Part shown: positions 50,859-56,678 of the stretch, piece by piece
Layout of the letters: each line of letters opens with the position of its first letter
Position numbering within the stretch: position 1 is the stretch's first letter
Origin: Bacteroidales bacterium
GTDB lineage: Bacteria; Bacteroidota; Bacteroidia; Bacteroidales; 4484-276
NCBI GenBank assembly: GCA_014860585.1
Contig: JACZJL010000018.1
Coordinates: forward strand, 1 to 56,678
Direction of reading: 5' to 3'
DNA: 56,678 nucleotides
Program-made: the position numbers and the translations under genes
The notes under the pieces: model-generated
Databases searched by the model: none
Told to the model about the DNA's origin: nothing
The model's input: the letters and a program-made list of their open reading frames with translations, nothing else

Positions 50859-51901
50859 AACAGTTCGATTTATTAACCACTATTGAATATGGCGGGTGTT
50901 CGGCCAAGTTGCCTGCGAAAGAGTTGGATAAAACCCTGGCCGGACTTCCCAAAACCCCTCATTCAAACCTGCTGGTGGGAACCGAAACCCATGATGATGC
51001 AGGGGTTTTTAAAATCAGTGATGAAATTGCCCTTATTCAGACTACCGATTTTTTCCCGCCGGTATGCTCCGATCCTTACGAGTTTGGTCAGATTGCTGCA
51101 GCCAATGCTTTGAGCGATGTTTATGCGATGGGAGGCGAGGCGCTCACTGCATTGAATCTTGTTTGCTTTCCGGCTAATATTCCTTTGGAGGTATTGAAAG
51201 AAATATTGCGGGGCGGCATTGACAAAGTGAAAGAATCGGGTGGAGTGATTGCAGGCGGACACACTATAGTTGACGACACGCCGAAATATGGACTCGCAGT
51301 GACCGGAAAGGTTCATCCCGACAAGATCATTACCAATGCTGCCGCGCAGCCCGGCGATGTGCTCATTCTGACCAAGCCCATCGGCGCCGGAACCATCATG
51401 GCCGGTCATCGGATTGGTGAAGTGGATGAAAAGCGTTACCAGGCTGTGCTGGAAAGCATGATGCAACTCAATAAAAAAGGGGCTGAAATCATGCAGCAAT
51501 TTGGTGTAAGGTGTGCGACAGACATCACCGGATTCGGTCTGGCCGGCCATGCACTTAAAATGGCGATGGGCAGCAAAGTAACCATCGAAATTGAAGCTGA
51601 AAAAGTTCCATTATTTGATGGAGCTTACGACCTGATTGATCTGGGTTGCATACCTGGCGCTTGTTTCCGGAATTTGGAGTATGTGGAAGATCATTGCGTT
51701 TTTAATGAATCATTGGACTACAACCTCAAAATGCTCATGCTCGACGCACAGACTTCGGGTGGTTTGCTGATTTGTTGTCAGGAAAAAAAAGCGATGAAAA
51801 TGATGCACGAACTGAAACAGGTCGGTTTCAGTAAATCCGCTGTGATCGGTACTGTAAAGACAAACACGGCAACATATAATAGCACCTTGGAATTTGTATG
51901 A
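50855..51901 (+). CDS. selD: selenophosphate synthetase
   Basis: 348 residues. The N-terminal active-site segment is IEYGGCSAKLPAKEL, where C15 matches the catalytic Cys17 and K18 the Lys20 of E. coli SelD; the second Cys is absent. The ATP-binding domain has DDAGVFKISDEIALIQTTDFFPP and the C-terminal ATDITGFGLAGHAL. It makes selenophosphate from ATP and reduced selenium, feeding Sec-tRNA synthesis. Many SelD proteins have Sec at this position; here it is Cys (codon TGT). Confidence 0.96.
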   Translation: MKQFDLLTTIEYGGCSAKLPAKELDKTLAGLPKTPHSNLLVGTETHDDAGVFKISDEIALIQTTDFFPPVCSDPYEFGQIAAANALSDVYAMGGEALTALNLVCFPANIPLEVLKEILRGGIDKVKESGGVIAGGHTIVDDTPKYGLAVTGKVHPDKIITNAAAQPGDVLILTKPIGAGTIMAGHRIGEVDEKRYQAVLESMMQLNKKGAEIMQQFGVRCATDITGFGLAGHALKMAMGSKVTIEIEAEKVPLFDGAYDLIDLGCIPGACFRNLEYVEDHCVFNESLDYNLKMLMLDAQTSGGLLICCQEKKAMKMMHELKQVGFSKSAVIGTVKTNTATYNSTLEFV

Positions 51902-51956
51902 AAACTTTGCAATTTGAGGCTCAACGATTAGAAATTTTGGGCAGGACCTAAAAGAG

Positions 51957-51994
51957 TAAAAACGGCCTGCAACTTTCGGATTCGCTGCAGGCCG
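51957..51994 (-). terminator. rho-independent terminator after the ammonium transporter
   Basis: Stem CGGCCTGCA (51963-51971) / TGCAGGCCG (51986-51994). On the minus strand it is followed by TTTTTA, so it ends the transporter operon; it may also close the selD operon. Confidence 0.8.
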
Positions 51995-52018
51995 ATTAAA
52001 TCTTATTTACCTTGTTTA

Positions 52019-53245
52019 TCAGAGCGCCCCTTCGTCGTAAGCTTTTTCACCATGGAGGCTGCCATCAAGCCCTAATGCTTCATCTTCTTGTTTAACCCTG
52101 ACCGGAGTAATCATATTGATAATGACGAGCATCAGGTAAGTGAAAATAAAGGCATAAATTGATGCTCCCACAACAGCCACTATCTGTTTAAAGAAAAAAG
52201 AGGAATTTCCAAAAATGAGACCATCAGCGCCAAAACCATTAATAGCTTTACTGGCAAAAACACCAAGCAAAATTGTGCCCAGAACGCCCCCGACTCCATG
52301 CACACCCCAAACATCTAGTGCATCATCCCAACCCCGTTTGTTTTTATACTTCACTGCATAGTAGCAAACAATACCGGCAGCAGCCCCGATGATGGGAGAT
52401 GCCCATAAAGGAACGAAACCGGCACAGGGAGTAATGGTGGCCAGACCGGCAATGGACCCCGTGAGTAGCCCTACAAATTTGGGTTTCTTTTCTTTCGACC
52501 ATTCAAGAACAACCCAGGCGATGGTAGCAAAAGATGCAGCGATGTCAGTATTTAAAAATGCCAGGGATGTAATGAAGTCAACCTGAACTTCACTGCCGGC
52601 ATTAAATCCATACCATCCAAACCATAAAAGCCCGCTTCCGATGGCTACCAGAGGGATACTGTTAGGTGTTGAATTTTTATCATTTCTTGCTCCTACATAA
52701 AATACTGACGCCAACGCTGCAAAACCGGCTGTTGCGTGGACAACAATCCCTCCTGCAAAGTCGAGCACACCCCATTGCGCCAATAATCCCCCTCCCCAAA
52801 TCATGTGGACAAAAGGATAATATACAAGTATTTGCCAGAATGTAAGGAAAATGAGGTAGGCTTTGAATGAAACACGATTGACAAATGCTCCGGTTATCAA
52901 TGCTGGTGTAATGATGGCAAACATCATCTGGTAGGCAATGAATACGATCTCAGGTATTTTGCCATTCGAATACATCGAATCTATACCAACGCCAAATAAA
53001 AAGGCTTTGTCCAGATTGCCAATAAGCCCGCCTTCACCACCACTAAAACAAAGTGAATATCCGAAAAATATCCACATAACCGTTGTCCATCCGAGAGATA
53101 CAAAACTTTGTATCATGATGCCCAGGATGTTCCTTTTTGTAGCTAAGCCGCCATAGAAAAAAGCCAGTCCGGGGGTCATGAGCATAACCAGACTGCTGGC
53201 AAGCAGCATAAAACCAGTTGAACCGGTGTCAATTTGCAATAACAT
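52019..53245 (-). CDS. amt: ammonium transporter
   Basis: 408 residues, about 11 membrane segments and no cleavable signal. Amt hallmarks: MLMTPGLAFFYGGL, FAGGIVVHATAGFAAL, and DALDVWGVHGVGGVLGTILLG with the pore histidines. The C-terminal tail (KQEDEALGLDGSLHGEKAYDEGAL) is that of the PII-regulated AmtB group. No glnK/glnB gene adjoins it. It lies 17 bp after an outer-membrane protein gene on the same strand. Confidence 0.95.
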   Translation of the reverse strand: MLLQIDTGSTGFMLLASSLVMLMTPGLAFFYGGLATKRNILGIMIQSFVSLGWTTVMWIFFGYSLCFSGGEGGLIGNLDKAFLFGVGIDSMYSNGKIPEIVFIAYQMMFAIITPALITGAFVNRVSFKAYLIFLTFWQILVYYPFVHMIWGGGLLAQWGVLDFAGGIVVHATAGFAALASVFYVGARNDKNSTPNSIPLVAIGSGLLWFGWYGFNAGSEVQVDFITSLAFLNTDIAASFATIAWVVLEWSKEKKPKFVGLLTGSIAGLATITPCAGFVPLWASPIIGAAAGIVCYYAVKYKNKRGWDDALDVWGVHGVGGVLGTILLGVFASKAINGFGADGLIFGNSSFFFKQIVAVVGASIYAFIFTYLMLVIINMITPVRVKQEDEALGLDGSLHGEKAYDEGAL

Positions 53246-53262
53246 AATATTCCCTCCTAATT

Positions 53263-54087
53263 TTAAAGTGTTATACCAAAGACAAAGAAAATTGTCGAAG
53301 CTTGCGGGTTGAAAATAAGGCTGGCTTTCAGCGGTAAATCAAATTCATCGGTTATTTTTAGGGCACGATAACCGGTGATGCCGGCATTAACCAATGCGAA
53401 ATCACCTTCGTAGAGCGGAGTGCTGTAAACACTGGCTGAGGGTGTAAAACCCAAAAAGAGATCAATGTCATTTTCCTGAATGGAAAACTTATAGCCCAAC
53501 TCGATATAGGTGGAATATTGATTTTCAAAATTTACCTGCTCAATTGTGCCTGTGTTTGATGTAATGGTGTCAGTTGGCAATTTATCATTCCCAAAAATCA
53601 TGGTTCCAACAAGCAACCTGACTGGAAATTTTTTCGTTCCATTAAATTGAACTGCTGCTTCGATGAGGTGTGTGGTAAACTTGTCTTCAGGATTCCCGGT
53701 AAGAGGGTCATAGCGGATCTCATTTTTGTTTGACCAGGCAAAATAGCGGCTGTCATTAATATCTGATGACGAGTTAGGGACGAAATAGTCCGTTAAAATG
53801 ACAGAAAAACTTTTCACATTGGCTTTCAAATAGAAATCTGTTTCGGTAAAATCGGAATTGGTAGCATACGCGCCCCAAAACCCGGCTTCAAAGGCGCCTT
53901 TTGATAATGAAAAGGTTGGCTGGATACTCGGAGAACCGCCAAAATCATAACCTCTCCAAACATAGCGGCTGAAAATGTCGGCGCCAACGTTCAGTTTTAA
54001 TGGTTGTGGATTCTGTGCCAACAAGGATGATGTCAGCAGCAATAAAATTACACTTAAAAGTTGCGTAGATTTTTTTACTTTGCCCAT
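53263..54087 (-). CDS. outer-membrane protein in operon with amt (TorF-like)
   Basis: 274 residues. Signal peptide TQLLSVILLLLTSSLLAQ. The mature part begins LNVGADIFSRYVWRGYDFGGSPS and has GFWGAYATNSDFTETDFYL, as in the TorF / 'conserved hypothetical outer-membrane' barrel family, and ends IFFVFGITL. It is the first gene of an amt operon, 17 bp before amt. A role in letting ammonium or another nitrogen compound through the outer membrane is inferred only. Confidence 0.72.
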   Translation of the reverse strand: MGKVKKSTQLLSVILLLLTSSLLAQNPQPLKLNVGADIFSRYVWRGYDFGGSPSIQPTFSLSKGAFEAGFWGAYATNSDFTETDFYLKANVKSFSVILTDYFVPNSSSDINDSRYFAWSNKNEIRYDPLTGNPEDKFTTHLIEAAVQFNGTKKFPVRLLVGTMIFGNDKLPTDTITSNTGTIEQVNFENQYSTYIELGYKFSIQENDIDLFLGFTPSASVYSTPLYEGDFALVNAGITGYRALKITDEFDLPLKASLIFNPQASTIFFVFGITL

Positions 54088-54112
54088 AGTTTTGTGTGTT
54101 TGTTTTACGCAG

Positions 54113-54120
54113 CAAAAGTA
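54113..54120 (-). promoter_or_regulatory. Bacteroidota -7 box for the amt operon
   Basis: TACTTTTG on the minus strand, 26 nt upstream of the outer-membrane protein ATG. No -33 TTG at 19-21 nt. The rest of 54088-54394 holds short GGCAGTA-type and CATTCCTC repeats and no gene. Confidence 0.45.
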
Positions 54121-54394
54121 AAATCAGAAACCTTGCGCCCTGATCCGTTTTTTGACTGAATTTTATTTCCGAAAAATGCGGATAAGTAAGTAAATTACCG
54201 ATAAGAATCTAAATTTCTGTTTGTGAGAGAAAAGCCCTTCGGGGATGAGTTGGCAGTAAGAAGTCGGCAGTATGCAGTACCATCACTCCATTCCTCCATT
54301 CCTCAATCAAATTCAAACTAACAATCCTGTATGAACTGAAGTTATTTTTGCCAACCAAGCGACTAATGGATTTTTATTTGAAAACAAACCGGAA

Positions 54395-55057
54395 TCATTC
54401 GATCTCGATGATTTTGTTTTTGATGGCATAGATAATAATCTCAGCAGTGCTGCGCAGCTTCAGCTTTTGCATCATATGATTTTTATGGCTATCCACAGTG
54501 CGCACGCTAATGAAGAGTTTATCGGCAATTTCCTTGTTAGATAAGCCCTTGCCAATTTGCTGAATGATTTCTATTTCACGGGAGGTCAGTTGGTTTTCTT
54601 TATCAACGGGCAGAAATTTTTTCTGTGTTTTTTTGATAAAACTTTTCATCATATTACTTGTGATGAGTTTGCCGAAGTATTCATCCCCATCGGCAATATC
54701 ATAAATGGCTTCGAGCAATTCTTTACGCCCGGTATCTTTCGGAAGGTAACCCTTGGCTCCATTAATTACCGAGTTGATCACAAAATCTTCGTTGGAATGC
54801 ATCGAAAGAATCAAAACGGCAATTTGGGGATACAACTCGCTGATTTTTCGGGTAAGCTCGATGCCGGAGATTCCTGGCATCGAAATATCCATAATGATGA
54901 TATCCGGCTCGGATGTTTCAAGCATGCGAAGCAATTCGTCCCCATTTGAAGCTTCGGCAACTACTTTAAAATCATCAATGTCCGATAGCAAAGCTTTAAT
55001 CCCATCTCTGAAAATCTGGTGATCATCAGCAAGGACAATATGAATCTTTTTATTCAT
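54395..55057 (-). CDS. NarL/LuxR-type response regulator
   Basis: 220 residues. Complete receiver domain: acidic pair D11-D12, phosphoacceptor D57 (IIIMDISMPG), the switch Ser in LILSMHSNEDF and Lys in GAKGYLPKDTG. C-terminal LuxR helix-turn-helix (LTSREIEIIQQIGKGLSNKE ... ISVRTVDSHKNHMM). The start overlaps the 3' end of the kinase gene by 8 bp, so the two form one unit. It is phosphorylated by that kinase, by inference. Targets are unknown; the downstream amt operon is the nearest candidate. Confidence 0.94.
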   Translation of the reverse strand: MNKKIHIVLADDHQIFRDGIKALLSDIDDFKVVAEASNGDELLRMLETSEPDIIIMDISMPGISGIELTRKISELYPQIAVLILSMHSNEDFVINSVINGAKGYLPKDTGRKELLEAIYDIADGDEYFGKLITSNMMKSFIKKTQKKFLPVDKENQLTSREIEIIQQIGKGLSNKEIADKLFISVRTVDSHKNHMMQKLKLRSTAEIIIYAIKNKIIEIE

Positions 55058-56678
55058 AAAAATCTGGTATGATAATGTTTATTTTTGTTCCATTTTGATC
55101 TGAATGAATCGTGAAGTTGCCTCCCAGTATTTCCACCCGGTCTTTCATATTGGTTAACCCATTTCCCTTTGAATGATTTTTGGAAGTACTGAACCCATGC
55201 CCATTGTCAGCAATGATCAGTTGAAGCGCTTGTTGAGCAATCCCGATAGAAATATTGACTTCACTTGCGCCGGAATGTTTTGCAATATTGGTTAAAGCTT
55301 CCTGAATAATTCGATACAGGTAAATCTGCAACTGCGCATCACATTGTTTTTCGATTTCGGGAAATGAAAAATCAACTTTAATCCCGACATTTTTCTCAAT
55401 TTCAATACACAGATTTTCGATGGCCGGGATCAGACCAAACTCGCTTAATACCGGAGGAATCAGGTTTTCAGACATTGATCGGATTTCTTTAGCTGTTATT
55501 CCCAACAAATGCTTGGCTTCTTCGACAACTGTCGAAATCTTGCCCGGGGTTATTCCCTGTAATCGCTCAAGCTTCATTTTAATGGCCAGGATGTATTGGC
55601 CCAGGCCATCATGAAGCTCGCGTGCAATGCGGATTCTTTCGCTTTCCTGTCCGTCAATCATGCTTCGGATTCGCATTGCCCGTTCTTTAACAATCTGAAT
55701 ATTTTTTTGCTCAAGTTGAGCTACCATGCTGTTGAAGGCTTTGATCAGCTCGCCCATTTCATCTTCCGTATGATTTTGTTCGATAATCCGATACTTTCCT
55801 TGTGCAATCTGATTTGCTGCATTTTTAAGCTGAATGATGGGACGTGAAATCTGCATTGAAATAATATAGGCCAGGGCGAAAATAAAGGCTGATACTACCA
55901 CGCTGATGAGCAGAACACTGTTTCTGATGGTGTAAATCGGGATCATGGCTTCATCCAGATCAATCTCGGCCATGATAATCCAATTCAACCCCTGAATTTG
56001 CATTCGGTTGTGTGATCCCAGTACCTCTATCCCCCGGTAATCATTGTAATGCGATGATCCTGACAAACCCTCAAACGCTGATTTTACACCATCAGTTTCC
56101 ACTCGTGTTTTCAAAATGGAGTTTTGATCAAACCTTGAACTAGAGCGCATCAGGAAATCATCTCCAACAAGGTAAGCTTCCCCCGTATTTCCTAAGCCAT
56201 TCATCGGATTGGTTTTATACATGATCGAATTGATGACGTCAATACTAATTTCCAAACAAATCATACCGATCAAAACAGAATTTTCAAAGACCGGATTTGC
56301 AAGATAAATCACCGGTTTCATCAACTGATCATCAAAATAGTAATCACTCACAAATGTTTCATGCCTGTTTTTAACTTTTTCCCAAAGCCAGGAAAGGTTC
56401 AAAGAATCTAAGTCGGTCATTGTGCTTGAAGTACCATTCGACTCAGGATGAAAAAGTTGACTAACACTTTTTCCATATGCAGTGGATATCAAGATGCCTT
56501 CATAATGACTGCAATTAGCAAGATACTTTTTAGGTAGATTTTGGATTTTAACCTCAAACTCAGATAAGTTTTTTGTTTTCGTAGAATTGAGATCATTGAT
56601 AATTTCCAGTAATTCTGGTTGCCTAGTCAAATTTTTATGTTCCAGGATACGCTCGTTGAAAAAACTCTCCAGCGTATT
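55050..56678 (-). CDS. sensor histidine kinase, NarX/DesK type (5' end outside window)
   Basis: The frame stays open to the right edge (NTLESFFNERILEHKNLT precedes an apparent TTG start at 56630), so the gene begins outside the window. Seen: an extracytoplasmic dCache-like sensor (about 230 residues, with GEAYLVGDDFLMRSSSRFDQ and LGSHNRMQIQGLNWIIMAEI), a membrane helix (LLISVVVSAFIFALAYIIS), HAMP, a HisKA_3 dimerisation domain with the phosphorylated His in RIARELHDGLGQY, and an ATPase domain (IADNGHGFSTSK, GNGLTNMKDRVEILGG). It pairs with the regulator it overlaps by 8 bp. The ligand is unknown; dCache sensors usually bind small metabolites. Confidence 0.92.
   Translation of the reverse strand, partial: NTLESFFNERILEHKNLTRQPELLEIINDLNSTKTKNLSEFEVKIQNLPKKYLANCSHYEGILISTAYGKSVSQLFHPESNGTSSTMTDLDSLNLSWLWEKVKNRHETFVSDYYFDDQLMKPVIYLANPVFENSVLIGMICLEISIDVINSIMYKTNPMNGLGNTGEAYLVGDDFLMRSSSRFDQNSILKTRVETDGVKSAFEGLSGSSHYNDYRGIEVLGSHNRMQIQGLNWIIMAEIDLDEAMIPIYTIRNSVLLISVVVSAFIFALAYIISMQISRPIIQLKNAANQIAQGKYRIIEQNHTEDEMGELIKAFNSMVAQLEQKNIQIVKERAMRIRSMIDGQESERIRIARELHDGLGQYILAIKMKLERLQGITPGKISTVVEEAKHLLGITAKEIRSMSENLIPPVLSEFGLIPAIENLCIEIEKNVGIKVDFSFPEIEKQCDAQLQIYLYRIIQEALTNIAKHSGASEVNISIGIAQQALQLIIADNGHGFSTSKNHSKGNGLTNMKDRVEILGGNFTIHSDQNGTKINIIIPDFYE

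Noticed and set aside
50963-51550. 195-codon minus-strand frame
   Set aside because: Antisense shadow of the conserved selD coding sequence.

Overview
The window looks like a piece of a Bacteroidota chromosome (probably class Bacteroidia; the genus cannot be told from this). The evidence is a type IX secretion sorting domain, SprB-like and cohesin-like secreted repeat proteins, a fused CcoNO cbb3 oxidase operon, genes without Shine-Dalgarno sequences, and repeated promoters of the Bacteroidota form (TTTG, 19-21 nt, TAnnTTTG). No phage, plasmid backbone, rRNA or CRISPR array is seen. Base composition is even, at roughly 40-45% GC by eye.

Layout. (1) 1-8.1 kb: the 5' part of a giant secreted repeat protein that runs off the left edge, with near-identical 495-bp tandem repeats; an orphan LuxR-type regulator whose receiver has lost its key residues; and a 1278-residue signalling/ATP-grasp hybrid. 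(2) 8.1-18.8 kb: a palindrome-rich direct repeat, a T9SS-secreted GEVED protein, a diheme cytochrome c, an M20 amidohydrolase, an LTA-synthase-like phosphatase-fold membrane enzyme translationally coupled to a diacylglycerol-kinase-like protein, an HD protein and an outer-membrane protein. (3) 18.9-30.4 kb: galactokinase, PPK2, then a cbb3 oxidase gene set (ccoI, ccoS, ccoNO, ccoQ, ccoP, an aquaporin, ccoG, ccoH, a SafE-like membrane protein) closed by a strong terminator. (4) 30.5-35 kb: small secreted proteins, one with an exosortase-type tail, an intact galM, a decayed galM fragment and a MITE-like element.

(5) 35.0-51.9 kb is the most coherent region, a formate and selenium island. On the minus strand are a zinc-ribbon-like protein, a selenocysteine formate dehydrogenase read through an in-frame UGA, a fused NuoE-NuoF NADH subunit and an oxalate/formate-family transporter, followed by a MobB-MobA fusion for the molybdenum cofactor, a porin, and a cation exporter. 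A TrmO-FmdE fusion lies nearby on the plus strand. Divergently, on the plus strand, are tRNA-Sec, selB, a class V cysteine desulfurase/selenocysteine lyase-like gene, yedF, a DUF3343 gene and selD. These genes supply selenophosphate, the UGA-decoding tRNA and its elongation factor to the one visible selenoprotein. selA and fdhD are not in the window. (6) 52-56.7 kb: an ammonium transporter paired with an outer-membrane protein, and a NarX/NarL-like sensor kinase and regulator pair whose kinase runs off the right edge.
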